From the NCBI GenBank assembly GCA_015068155.1, contig SVLC01000003.1, positions 1 to 63,014 of the forward strand: a stretch of DNA of 63,014 bases. Reading direction: 5' to 3'. This DNA is from Oscillospiraceae bacterium (GTDB taxonomy: Bacteria > Bacillota > Clostridia > Oscillospirales > Oscillospiraceae). Under the pieces are notes generated by a model, which searched no databases, was not told the DNA's origin, and was given only the letters and a program-made list of their open reading frames with translations. Below are positions 7,250-15,223 of the stretch, piece after piece. Positions within the stretch are counted from its first letter, which is position 1. Each line of letters begins with the position of its first letter. A program made the translations under genes and the position numbers.

Positions 7250-7301
7250 AAAATGTTATAGAACCGGAAAAATGGTGTCAAGTATGTATAGATGTCAAGA
7301 A
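7248..7301. repeat. Right 54-bp terminal inverted repeat of the helicase unit
   Basis: It is the exact reverse complement of 5816-5869. It overlaps the last two bases of the helicase stop codon (TAA 7247-7249). Its promoter-like elements (TTGACA at 7276-7281, TATAAC at 7255-7260 on the minus strand) point inward, that is antisense to the helicase gene. Confidence 0.95.
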
Positions 7302-7337
7302 GAAGGAAACAAAATGTAACCTTCCGGAAAATAAAGG

Positions 7338-7366
7338 TGGACTTTTGCCGGATTTTGCATTATAAT
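7338..7366 (+). promoter_or_regulatory. Promoter of the MFS transporter gene
   Basis: TGGACT (7338-7343), 17-bp spacer, TATAAT (7361-7366). It lies outside the inverted-repeat unit. Confidence 0.65.
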
Positions 7367-7411
7367 AATCCCATTATATTCCTGCGGCAAATTTCAAAAG
7401 GGGGATTACCC

Positions 7412-9001
7412 ATGAAACTCAATTACAAACGCACCATTTTGGTGGGCTTTGCCTTCTTCCTGATCAGCGCCTTCTGGCAGGCGTACGACGCCACCATCGC
7501 CCTGACGCTGACCAATAAGTTCGGTATGTCCCAGGGCTGGTCCGGTGTGGTCATGGCGCTGGATAACATTCTGGCGCTGTTTATGCTGCCTTTATTCGGC
7601 ACTTTGTCCGATAAGCATAAAAGCAGATCCGGCCGCCGTACGCCCTTTATTCGCTTCGGCACCATCGTGGCAGCGGTGGCGCTGATCGCCCTGTCCTTTG
7701 CGGATGTGATGCAGCTGAAGCAGTTGGACGCGGTTGCCGCCATTGACGATCCGGCTGCCCTGTCCACGCTCTACGATTCCCAGGCCGGCAAGACCCTGTC
7801 CACCCCGGACGGCGATGCCTTCATTCTGGGCGCGGATGAGGATGCCCGCACCATTGATGTGTCCAAAGAGCAGTTTGTGACCATTCTGTCCACGGATACC
7901 GCCACCGTGGTGGATCCCGACAATAACCGGGAAAAAGAGATCTCGCCCTACGCCCAGTATGTGGTGCCCACCCGCCAGGCCTACGCGGCGGATTGCACTG
8001 CGGCCAATCCCGGTCCGCTGGTGCTGTTTATCTCCATTTTGCTGGTGCTGCTGGTGGCCATGGCCACATTCCGTTCTCCCGCGGTGGCGCTGATGCCGGA
8101 TGTGACCGTCAAGCCTCTGCGTTCCAAGGCCAACGCGGTGATCAATCTGATGGGCACCGCCGGCGGTATTTTGGTGCTGGTTCTGGGCATGATCTTCGGC
8201 ACCTCCGCCGTGAAAAATTCCCTGATGAATTATACCCTGTATTTTGGAGTCATTGCGGCCATTATGGTGGGCGCGCTGGTGACCTTCCTGCTGACGGTGA
8301 AAGAGCCTCAGTGGGCGGCGCAAATGCAGTCGGATTCCATCCGCTACGGCGTGGAGGATGCGGTTTCCGCCGAAGAAACCGGGGAAAAGCGGAAGCTGTC
8401 CGGCCCGGAAATGCGGTCTTTGATTTTGATCCTGCTGTCGGTTGCGCTGTGGTATTTCGGCTATAACGCGGTTACTTCCAAGTACTCGGTGTACGCCCCC
8501 AATGTTCTGCAGAAGAATTACAATACCACCATGCTGATCGCCCAGGGCGCCGCCATCATCGCCTATCTGCCTGCGGGCATTGTGGCGTCGAAGATCGGCC
8601 GCAGAAAGACGATCCTGGCCGGTGTGCTGATGCTGACCACCGCCTTTGGCGCGGCGGCTATGATGACCGCCAGCAGCCCGGATCTGGTGATGAATGTATT
8701 GTTTGCCCTGGCCGGCATCGGCTGGGCCACCATCAATGTCAACTCCTTCCCCATGGTGGTGGAAATGAGTTCCGGCGCGGATGTGGGCAAATATACCGGC
8801 TTCTATTATACCGCTTCCATGGCGGCCCAAACGATTACTCCCATGCTTTCCGGCTTTTTGATGGATCAAATGGGCATGACCGTGCTGTTCCCCTATGCCG
8901 CCATCTTTGCGGCCCTGGCCTTTGTCACCATGTTCCTGGTGAAGCATGGCGATGCCAAGCCCGAAGCCAAGATCGGCCTGGAAGCGCTGGATAACGACTA
9001 A
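7412..9001 (+). CDS. MFS transporter (GPH/SLC45-like)
   Basis: 529 aa multi-pass inner-membrane protein. The motif LFGTLSDKHKSRSGRRTPF after the second helix is the loop 2-3 signature of the major facilitator superfamily. The SxGRRxPF form is typical of the sugar/cation GPH and SLC45-type branch. About residues 95-200 form an unusually long, mostly hydrophilic insert (with VAAIDDPAALSTLYDSQ) between early helices, probably an extracytoplasmic domain. The ATG at 7412 has an AAAGGGGG SD. It is followed 9 bp later by a GDPD gene, probably one operon. The substrate cannot be predicted; sugars or glycosides are the family norm. Confidence 0.8.
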   Translation: MKLNYKRTILVGFAFFLISAFWQAYDATIALTLTNKFGMSQGWSGVVMALDNILALFMLPLFGTLSDKHKSRSGRRTPFIRFGTIVAAVALIALSFADVMQLKQLDAVAAIDDPAALSTLYDSQAGKTLSTPDGDAFILGADEDARTIDVSKEQFVTILSTDTATVVDPDNNREKEISPYAQYVVPTRQAYAADCTAANPGPLVLFISILLVLLVAMATFRSPAVALMPDVTVKPLRSKANAVINLMGTAGGILVLVLGMIFGTSAVKNSLMNYTLYFGVIAAIMVGALVTFLLTVKEPQWAAQMQSDSIRYGVEDAVSAEETGEKRKLSGPEMRSLILILLSVALWYFGYNAVTSKYSVYAPNVLQKNYNTTMLIAQGAAIIAYLPAGIVASKIGRRKTILAGVLMLTTAFGAAAMMTASSPDLVMNVLFALAGIGWATINVNSFPMVVEMSSGADVGKYTGFYYTASMAAQTITPMLSGFLMDQMGMTVLFPYAAIFAALAFVTMFLVKHGDAKPEAKIGLEALDND

Positions 9002-9010
9002 GGAGATTAT

Positions 9011-9823
9011 ATGATTATTCCTGCCATTTTCTTTGGCCTGCTGACGGTGTTTCTGTTTTACCTGTTCTGCCTGGGTGGCCGCACAGGCCACAGCAGGCTG
9101 CGGGAGCTTCAAAATTTCGTGTATGCCCACCGGGGTCTGCACAACGAAAACCGCCCGGAGAACTCCATGGCGGCCTTCCGGGCGGCCTGGCAGAAGGGCT
9201 ACGGGGTGGAGCTGGATATCCATCTGATGAAGGACGGCAACCTGGCGGTGATCCACGACAGCAGTTTGCAGCGGGTGGCCGGGGAAGCAGTGGATATTGA
9301 GGATCTGACCGCCGCTGACCTGGAAAACTACACCCTGCTGGACAGCCGGGAGCATATTCCGCTTTTCTCTCAGGTGCTGGAGCTGTACCGGGGCAAGGCG
9401 CCGCTGATCGTGGAGCTGAAATGCGCCCGCAACAATGTGGAGCCGCTGTGCCGCGCCGCCTGCGCCATGCTGGACGGCTATGAGGGCCTGTATTGCATGG
9501 AATCCTTCGACCCCCGGGTGACCCGCTGGCTGCGGAAGAACCGGCCGGATATCATCCGGGGCCAGCTTTCGGAAAACTGGTTCCGCAGCCCGGCCAAACT
9601 GCCCATGATTTTGAAATTTGTCATGACCTGCCATATTTCCAATCTCTATACCCGGCCGGATTTCATCGCCTATAAATATTGCGACCGGAAGACCTTCGGC
9701 ACGGATATTTGCCGGAAATTCTGGGGACTGCAGGGCGTGAGCTGGACGCTGAAATCCAAAGAAGAATTCGATACCGCCGTTCAAGAAGGCTGGATCCCTA
9801 TTTTTGAAGGCTTTGAAGTATGA
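9011..9823 (+). CDS. Glycerophosphodiester phosphodiesterase, membrane-anchored
   Basis: 270 aa. One N-terminal membrane segment (about 2-22) precedes a GDPD TIM-barrel domain. The active-site pattern is clear: H40-R41 (AHRG), E50-N51-S52, E67 and D69 (ELDIH), and H82 (IHDSS). It hydrolyses glycerophosphodiesters to glycerol-3-phosphate and an alcohol, probably at the outer membrane face or in phospholipid turnover. SD AAGGAG lies just inside the intergenic gap after the MFS gene, so the two are likely cotranscribed. A strong bidirectional terminator follows. Confidence 0.88.
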   Translation: MIIPAIFFGLLTVFLFYLFCLGGRTGHSRLRELQNFVYAHRGLHNENRPENSMAAFRAAWQKGYGVELDIHLMKDGNLAVIHDSSLQRVAGEAVDIEDLTAADLENYTLLDSREHIPLFSQVLELYRGKAPLIVELKCARNNVEPLCRAACAMLDGYEGLYCMESFDPRVTRWLRKNRPDIIRGQLSENWFRSPAKLPMILKFVMTCHISNLYTRPDFIAYKYCDRKTFGTDICRKFWGLQGVSWTLKSKEEFDTAVQEGWIPIFEGFEV

Positions 9824-9856
9824 AAAAGGCACCTCCAACAAGGAGGTGCCTTTTTT
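9823..9856. terminator. Bidirectional terminator between GDPD and RNHCP genes
   Basis: Stem GGCACCTCC / GGAGGTGCC (9828-9836 / 9842-9850) with A and T runs on both sides, serving the two convergent genes. Confidence 0.88.
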
Positions 9857-10278
9857 CAGATCTTATCTTCGCCGTAGAGGGCATCCGTCAGATCCTGCAT
9901 CCGTTCAATGGGGAAGGGGGGATTGGCGATGGGCCGCATGGCGATGGACATCAGCTTCATGGGATTGTCGTCGGCGGCTACCCGGTTGGAGCTGAGATCA
10001 CCGCAGCGCTTGCAGCGGTGGATGATGGCCCATTCTCCCTTGTTCCGCACCCAAACCGCCACCGGCTCCATGATGCCGCCACAGTCGCTTTCCCGGTCGC
10101 CGGGCTCGATGTCCACATGAAGGCTGTGCAGGCAGTAGGGGCAGTGATTGCGATGGTCGCTGCTGGCGCCCTCCGGCACCACCAAACGGCCGCAGAGCCT
10201 GCACTCGAAGCTGTCGGTGCAGGCGTGGGTCTTGTAATAACCCTTTTCAAAGGACTTACGCTTGTTTTCCCGATTCAT
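9856..10278 (-). CDS. RNHCP domain zinc-ribbon protein
   Basis: 140 aa. It contains FECRLCG, the name-giving RNHCPYC segment and HRCKRCG, which make several CxxC zinc knuckles. This fits the RNHCP family, small zinc-binding proteins of unknown function. The start at 10278 is chosen because GGGGAGG lies about 8 nt upstream; an in-frame ATG further upstream has no SD. A promoter with a 17-bp spacer lies at 10307-10335. Confidence 0.82.
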   Translation of the reverse strand: MNRENKRKSFEKGYYKTHACTDSFECRLCGRLVVPEGASSDHRNHCPYCLHSLHVDIEPGDRESDCGGIMEPVAVWVRNKGEWAIIHRCKRCGDLSSNRVAADDNPMKLMSIAMRPIANPPFPIERMQDLTDALYGEDKI

Positions 10279-10306
10279 AGGATTTCCTCCCCAAAATATT
10301 TTTCCC

Positions 10307-10335
10307 ATCATAACACATTTTCACCGGATATGCAA
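10307..10335 (-). promoter_or_regulatory. Promoter of the RNHCP gene
   Basis: On the minus strand: TTGCAT (10330-10335), 17-bp spacer, TATGAT (10307-10312). Confidence 0.65.
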
Positions 10336-10341
10336 CCAAAA

Positions 10342-10416
10342 CAAATTGCAGGTTATCGTGCAGTTAGATCGTTCCCTACGGGATTGCGTGGAAACAGAGC
10401 GATAAACTGCAATTTG
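10342..10416. repeat. Long imperfect inverted repeat (hairpin) in intergenic DNA
   Basis: The arms 10342-10358 (CAAATTGCAGGTTATCG) and 10400-10416 are reverse complements with one mismatch in 17, separated by about 41 nt. There is no T tract, so it is not an intrinsic terminator. It could be a small non-autonomous repeat or a structured RNA. Confidence 0.6.
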
Positions 10417-10433
10417 CATTCCGGCCAATAGAA

Positions 10434-10457
10434 AAGGGCCGGAGTGATCCGGCCCTT
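10434..10457 (-). terminator. Terminator of the large lipoprotein gene
   Basis: Stem AAGGGCCGG / CCGGCCCTT (10434-10442 / 10449-10457). On the minus strand the tail reads TTCTATT, just after the stop codon at 10469. Confidence 0.75.
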
Positions 10458-10468
10458 GGTGCTATGGA

Positions 10469-13069
10469 TTAATACTTGTCGAAGTTGAAGGGGTTCATGA
10501 TGCGGGTGCCGTCGGGCAGGACCACGGCCAGCACGCAGCCACGCCAGTAGGTCTTGTTGTTCCAGTTGCAGGCTGCCACTTCCACGGTGACTTCCTGGCC
10601 ATGGAACTGACGCAGGAACTCAAACTGAGCGGCGCCGTTGCAGTACAGGGAGAACTTAAAGCTGCCGTCAGCGGATTCCAGGGTGGGCTGGCTGTTGCCG
10701 CTGGAGGGCATGTTGATCTTAGCCTTGATGACAAACACGCTGGTGGAGTAGTCCACGGTGGCATCCAGGTTATACAGATCTTCAACGGTCTTGCCGGTGA
10801 TGAAAGTACCGGTGCTATAGGGGTGGTTGCCATAGTTATTGACAACGATGGTGGCATCGATGATACAGGTCTGACCGAAGTGGTTGGTGTTGCCGTTGGT
10901 CTGCACATAACGCTTACCGGTCAGAATGACTTCGTGGCCGATCTCCAGACCGTTAAACACGGAAGAATCGCACTTGATGGCGATGACGCCGGTCTCGTCG
11001 ATCAGATAGAAGCCCACCTGGTTGACCAGGGAAGGACCAACGATGCCCTTGACGGTGACAAACACAGGAGCCTCATCGGTGCCGGGCTTGGTGGTAACAG
11101 CGGTGGCAACGTTCACATAGTCTACCTTGGGAGCTTCTTCCAGGGTGATGGTCACTTCCTTAGTGGCAGTGACACCGTTGTAGGTAGCGGTGATGGTGAT
11201 GGTGGCAGTGCCGTAGTCGATGCCCTTCAGATAGGTCTTGCCATCCTCGGTGACGATGGACAGAACACCCTCGTTGGAGGAGCGGTAGCTGATGGTCGCA
11301 TTGCTGTAGCCTACCAGATCGTTGGTAGCAACGGTGTTCAGCTCAACGGTGGGCAGGCCAATATACTTGTTCTTCAGAGTGGTGGCGTAGAACTTCAGAG
11401 CGTTTTCGGGAACGTTAACAGTGCTGAAATCAAAGTCCAGGTCTTCGACGGTGATGGGCAGGAAGCGCCAGAAGCAGGCACCGGCGGTGGACTTGCAGTT
11501 CAGAGCCATCAGATACACGGTGCAGATCTTGCCGTCGAACTGCTCCAGCCAACCGAATTCGCCGCAGTTCATCTGGGTGTAGACGTAGGAACCGGTCTTG
11601 CCGTCCAGGTCATAGAAGTAGTAGTTCAGGTACTGGCCGTTGTCCTTGTGGACCAGAGCGGTGACCTTGAAGATTTTGGAGGAAATGTCGATGCTGGGGT
11701 CGGTGTCTACCATGTCCTTAACAGAGGACTCGGTGATCCAGGACTTGTCGTAGTCGGTAGTGCCGTTGTCGTTGGAGATGATGTAGGGATCTTCCAGCTG
11801 GTTGCAGCCCTTGTAGCCGGCCTTGGCGGCATTGGACTGCTCGCTTTCCAGGATCCAGTAGGTCTTGGAGGCGGCCACGGTAACGGTGTTGCCGATGGCT
11901 ACATTCTGAGCCAGGTCGTTGCCGTAGACGTAGATGGAGCCGGTGCTGTCCACCAGGATCACGCCGCAGGGCACATTGCCGTTGGCATAAGTGATCTGAG
12001 CCACCACGCCGGAAACCAGGATCTTGGTGCCGACGGTGGCATTTCTGGCTTCTTCGATGGTCATCTCGGCATACTTGCTCTGATCCACTTCATTGTGGGT
12101 GAAGGAAATGATGTAAGCTTCCTTGATCTCATAGGTGCCGCCGAAGTTCTGCACAGTGCAGTACAGACGGACGGTGTCGCCCTTGACGGGCTTATCGGTC
12201 ATGTTCTCGTAGGTGACGGAGCCATCCTCGTTCTTGGAGTTGTAGACGGAGATGGTCTTGCCGGTGGCGTCGGTGATGATCATGGCGCCGAAACGGCCGT
12301 CGGTAACGGAAGAAACAGTGGCGTTGACATAGTAGCGGCCGGAGGTGACTTCGCCGTCAGCCAGGGGCATGTTCAGCATTTCCTCGATGGTCACTTCGGT
12401 ATCGAAGTCAGGCAGCGTGGGCTTGGGAGGGAAGGCGGGCTGCTCAGCGTCGGTCTTGAAGAACTGGAAGGTGTAGATGCCGGCATTGGACTCGCTGAAG
12501 CCATAGGTGGTGAAGCCGGAATAGTATTCCATGTACTGGTTCTTGCCGTTGTAAACAGCGCCAACATTGTAGATGTAGAAGGTGCCTTCCTCGGCTGCGG
12601 CTTCCAGGCCCCACAGGCTGTAAGCGCTGGGGTCGTACTCCAGAGACATGCTGTTGCCGGTCTCGCCGGAGGTCAGGTACTTGCCGCCGCAGATGAAGGT
12701 GTAGTAGCCGTCCTTGTCCACGACAACTTCGTAGACACCGGCGCCTTCAGCGGTCAGAACACCGTCGGTCACGGTGCCGGCAACGCCTTCCATACGGGCG
12801 GGCTTGGCGGCATCCTGGTTGTAGCCCAGGGCCAGGCCCTTTTCGGGCAGGTAGATATGTACCTTATCGCCGCCAACGGGAGCGCCGGGCAGGGTGGGCA
12901 CAGCGGGGTCGGTGGGATCGGTGGGATCGGTAGGATCGGTGGGATCGGTGGGCTGAGTGGTGGTGCTGGGCGCAGGCTTCTGGGTAGTGGTGGGGTTGGT
13001 GTTACCGCAGGCGGTGAACAGGCACACTACGCAAGCGATGGCCAACAGCATGGCAAGCAGCTTTTTCAT
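10469..13069 (-). CDS. Large lipoprotein with OB-fold-like repeats and Ig-like (Big2) domain
   Basis: 866 aa. A lipoprotein signal, MKKLLAMLLAIACVVCLFTAC, ends in a lipobox with acylated Cys near residue 21. A threonine/proline linker with five TDP repeats follows (about 40-56). The ectodomain has repeated OB-fold-like modules of the type seen in bacterial surface nucleic-acid-binding proteins (for example VNATVSSVTDGRFGAMIITD and ILVSGVVAQITYANG). A Big_2-like module near 600-660 contains ISYRSSNEGVLSI and GTATITITATYNG. No catalytic domain is visible. It is probably a surface adhesin or substrate-binding protein. SD AAGGAGA. The promoter is at 13112-13140. The start at 13069 is set by the signal peptide and SD. 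Confidence 0.75.
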   Translation of the reverse strand: MKKLLAMLLAIACVVCLFTACGNTNPTTTQKPAPSTTTQPTDPTDPTDPTDPTDPAVPTLPGAPVGGDKVHIYLPEKGLALGYNQDAAKPARMEGVAGTVTDGVLTAEGAGVYEVVVDKDGYYTFICGGKYLTSGETGNSMSLEYDPSAYSLWGLEAAAEEGTFYIYNVGAVYNGKNQYMEYYSGFTTYGFSESNAGIYTFQFFKTDAEQPAFPPKPTLPDFDTEVTIEEMLNMPLADGEVTSGRYYVNATVSSVTDGRFGAMIITDATGKTISVYNSKNEDGSVTYENMTDKPVKGDTVRLYCTVQNFGGTYEIKEAYIISFTHNEVDQSKYAEMTIEEARNATVGTKILVSGVVAQITYANGNVPCGVILVDSTGSIYVYGNDLAQNVAIGNTVTVAASKTYWILESEQSNAAKAGYKGCNQLEDPYIISNDNGTTDYDKSWITESSVKDMVDTDPSIDISSKIFKVTALVHKDNGQYLNYYFYDLDGKTGSYVYTQMNCGEFGWLEQFDGKICTVYLMALNCKSTAGACFWRFLPITVEDLDFDFSTVNVPENALKFYATTLKNKYIGLPTVELNTVATNDLVGYSNATISYRSSNEGVLSIVTEDGKTYLKGIDYGTATITITATYNGVTATKEVTITLEEAPKVDYVNVATAVTTKPGTDEAPVFVTVKGIVGPSLVNQVGFYLIDETGVIAIKCDSSVFNGLEIGHEVILTGKRYVQTNGNTNHFGQTCIIDATIVVNNYGNHPYSTGTFITGKTVEDLYNLDATVDYSTSVFVIKAKINMPSSGNSQPTLESADGSFKFSLYCNGAAQFEFLRQFHGQEVTVEVAACNWNNKTYWRGCVLAVVLPDGTRIMNPFNFDKY
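12903..12955. repeat. Short tandem repeat encoding the TDP linker
   Basis: Five near-identical 9-bp units (GGATCGGTG with small changes) inside the lipoprotein gene encode the repeated Thr-Asp-Pro linker. Such arrays can vary in copy number between strains. Confidence 0.85.
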
Positions 13070-13111
13070 GTTATCTTTTCTCCTTATTATAATTTTTGCC
13101 CACAAAAAGGC

Positions 13112-13140
13112 ATTCTACCATATTATACAAAATTCGACAA
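13112..13140 (-). promoter_or_regulatory. Promoter of the lipoprotein gene
   Basis: Minus strand: TTGTCG (13135-13140), 17-bp spacer, TAGAAT (13112-13117). The spacer also carries a second TATAAT-like hexamer. Confidence 0.6.
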
Positions 13141-13195
13141 TTTTTTCAATAGCTTTCATAAAAAGTTCATATCTTTTTATCGGGAAAACTCCTAC

Positions 13196-13224
13196 TTGCA
13201 ATATGGGCAGAAAAGGAGTATAAT
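13196..13224 (+). promoter_or_regulatory. Promoter of the Fn3-like membrane protein gene
   Basis: TTGCAA (13196-13201), 17-bp spacer, TATAAT (13219-13224). Confidence 0.8.
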
Positions 13225-13283
13225 ACTAAATAATATGCATTTGCCGGCGGTCATCGCCGTGAGATAAGGAAATGGAGGCCCGT

Positions 13284-14375
13284 ATGCCGAAATATTTGAA
13301 ATGGTTATTGATCGAAATCGTGATCTTTGCCGTTGTCCTCACCGGCGCGGTGGCGCTGGTGGTGCTGGTGATCCAGCCCAATATGCCTGCCGAAACTGCC
13401 ATGCCGAAGGACGGTGTATTCACCCTGCGGCAGTTGGAGGACGGTCAGTTGGAGATCTCCTGGCCCGGGGCCAATCGGGCGGAATACTATGTTTTCCAGC
13501 TTTACAAGCTGCCCAACGACGGCCAATTGGCATACCAGAACGGCGCCGGCGAGCTGGTGTTTGAAACGGAAGTAAAAGATGGCACCAGCCTGGTGCTGCC
13601 CAGTGAAGCCTACAGCGGACGGGTGCTGTTCCGTGTCCGTTCCGCCGTTACTTACGAATATAAGGGCGTCCGGAACGTCCGTCTGAGCGACAATGCGTTG
13701 GAGACGGTCACCCGCTACCAGCAACCGGTGATCGAAGAAGTCAAGTACACCGCCGACCCCGATAAGCAGACCGTCACCATTCAGCTTCAGATGGAGCAGG
13801 GGGCTACCTGCGTGGTCAGCGTCATCGACGCCAACGGGCAAATGCGTCAGTTAAAAACAGTTACCGGTACATCGGTAACCTTGTCTTTTCTTGAGGACGG
13901 CGATCTGACGATGCCGGCTTTTGGCCGGGAGCTGCAGTTGTATTTCACCACCTATCGGGAAGAAAAGGGCGTGATATACTACGGCAGCGGCGCCGCGCAG
14001 CTGAACATTCCCCGCAGCGATCTGGTTCCGGCGGATATTTGGCTGGAGTCGTCTGTGGCCGGGGATCTGGCAACCCTGACCTGGCAGGAAGAGGAATGCG
14101 ATTTCTACGAGATCCAGTATTACAACCCTGCCACCGGCGTTTGGGATGTGATCGGCATTGTGGGCAGTGATGAAGAACGGGTCTGCGAGCTCAGCGGCCT
14201 GCAGCCCGATGTGGTATGGGTGCTTCGTGTTGCGGCGGCATATGAAAAAGAGCAGAAGCAGGCCGACGGCACCGTAAAGATCGAACTGAAATACCGGTCC
14301 ATTTCCAATGAGATCGGGGTTTCCCAGCGCGAAACCCCGGAAACCCCGGAGGAACCGGATAACGCAGTCGGATAA
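13284..14375 (+). CDS. Membrane-anchored protein with fibronectin III-like domains
   Basis: 363 aa. One N-terminal transmembrane segment (about 5-30, WLLIEIVIFAVVLTGAVAL) is followed by an extracytoplasmic region of predicted beta-sandwiches. LEISWPGANRAEYYVFQLYK and LTWQEEECDFYEIQYYNP both have the W...A/C-x-Y-x-[VI]-x-x-Y pattern of Fn3 strands. The tail is acidic and proline-rich (ETPETPEEPD). No enzymatic motif is visible. The start at 13284 is preferred over 13272 because GGAGG lies 5 nt before it. It may be a surface partner of the neighbouring divergent lipoprotein, but only proximity suggests this. Confidence 0.65.
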   Translation: MPKYLKWLLIEIVIFAVVLTGAVALVVLVIQPNMPAETAMPKDGVFTLRQLEDGQLEISWPGANRAEYYVFQLYKLPNDGQLAYQNGAGELVFETEVKDGTSLVLPSEAYSGRVLFRVRSAVTYEYKGVRNVRLSDNALETVTRYQQPVIEEVKYTADPDKQTVTIQLQMEQGATCVVSVIDANGQMRQLKTVTGTSVTLSFLEDGDLTMPAFGRELQLYFTTYREEKGVIYYGSGAAQLNIPRSDLVPADIWLESSVAGDLATLTWQEEECDFYEIQYYNPATGVWDVIGIVGSDEERVCELSGLQPDVVWVLRVAAAYEKEQKQADGTVKIELKYRSISNEIGVSQRETPETPEEPDNAVG

Positions 14376-14378
14376 AGA

Positions 14379-14405
14379 AAAAGGCGGGTCATCCCCGCCT
14401 TTTCT
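14379..14405. terminator. Bidirectional terminator
   Basis: GGCGGG / CCCGCC stem flanked by A and T runs, between the convergent Fn3-like and HAD genes. Confidence 0.82.
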
Positions 14406-15115
14406 TATGCTTCCATATTCGCTTCCAGGAATTCCCGCAGGGCATCAAAGCCGCCGTGGGGATACCGGCTGATATCCCGGTTGTCCGGGTTGATCATGCA
14501 GTCGGTCAGCAGGAAGACCTGCATACCCAGCGTTTCTGCCACCATATCCTCGGATACATCGTTGCCGACCATGATGCAGTTTTCCGCTGGCTGGCCGATC
14601 TTTTCCAGAATGTCCCGGTAATAGTCCGTGTTTGGCTTGCAGTAACGGGCGTTTTCGTAGGTGGTTACCAGATCGAAATCCGAAGCCTTCAGCCCGGCCC
14701 ATTCCATGCGGGCGCCTGTAGCAACAGCAGGGAAGATGGGATTGGTGGCCAGCACACAGCGGCAGCCTTTTTGCTTCAGCCAGCCGATCAGCTCCGGGGC
14801 CTGGGGATTATGACCGCATACCATGGACACAAAGCGGAATTCATGGCGATAGAAATCCTCGAAAATCGGCTCGTCTGCCCGGACATCCCCGGAGAACTTA
14901 CTGGCGAAGGTGCGCCAGAAGATATCCTCGTTGGTGCAGCGGCCATCGTTGTCCACCATGGCCCTGGTGCCGGCCCAAATGGCGTCGATGAGTTGATTGG
15001 GTTCATAGCCGTAAGGCACCAGCTTGGTGGCAAGACCGCCCAGATAGGCTTTGACAAATTCGTTTTGATCCATGGGCAGCAGGGTGCCGTCCAGATCGAA
15101 TAATATGGTTTTCAT
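14405..15115 (-). CDS. HAD family hydrolase
   Basis: 236 aa. Motif I is DLDGTLLPM at residues 6-14 (nucleophile D6, acid/base D8). A helical cap follows. Motif II ATNP, a conserved lysine in YCKPN and motif IV GNDVSEDM are present. This is a complete HAD phosphatase of subfamily I; the substrate is unknown. The start at 15115 is chosen because the HAD fold begins there (MKTILFDLDG) and the upstream sequence is promoter. Confidence 0.85.
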   Translation of the reverse strand: MKTILFDLDGTLLPMDQNEFVKAYLGGLATKLVPYGYEPNQLIDAIWAGTRAMVDNDGRCTNEDIFWRTFASKFSGDVRADEPIFEDFYRHEFRFVSMVCGHNPQAPELIGWLKQKGCRCVLATNPIFPAVATGARMEWAGLKASDFDLVTTYENARYCKPNTDYYRDILEKIGQPAENCIMVGNDVSEDMVAETLGMQVFLLTDCMINPDNRDISRYPHGGFDALREFLEANMEA

Positions 15116-15145
15116 GGTCCACCGTCCTAAAATCGTGATACAGTG

Positions 15146-15174
15146 AGTATAGCGGGGGAAGGAGCGGTTGTCAA
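15146..15174 (-). promoter_or_regulatory. Promoter of the HAD hydrolase gene
   Basis: Minus strand: TTGACA (15169-15174), 17-bp spacer, TATACT (15146-15151). Confidence 0.78.
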
Positions 15175-15223
15175 GCCGGGCAGGAAAAGTGCGCAAAAAC
15201 AGGAATTTTTTTGAAAATAATAC

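Larger units (their letters stand above)
5816..7301 (+). mobile_element. Compact 1.49-kb unit: SF3 helicase gene between perfect 54-bp inverted repeats
   Basis: The segment consists of a 54-bp perfect inverted repeat at each end, a short leader with a hairpin, and one helicase gene whose stop codon overlaps the right repeat. No transposase, integrase or relaxase is encoded, and I see no clear target-site duplication. It sits between tyrS and an MFS gene. A mobile or plasmid-derived nature is inferred from the repeats plus a D5/P4-type replication helicase. Movement might need a helper enzyme, or the repeats might be a replication-related structure. Confidence 0.6.

Noticed and set aside
7592..9841. 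749-codon open frame antisense to the MFS and GDPD genes
   Set aside because: Spans two convincing genes on the other strand; composition (HHGQ-rich) is that of a reverse-complement artefact.
12903..12955. Tandem repeat as a possible CRISPR or regulatory array
   Set aside because: The units are 9 bp, contiguous and in frame, encoding Thr-Asp-Pro; there are no spacers.
10601..13267. 888-codon open frame antisense to the large lipoprotein gene
   Set aside because: It is longer than the real gene, but the minus-strand frame has a signal peptide, lipobox, SD and promoter. The plus-strand frame has none and is Gly/Val/Asp-rich.
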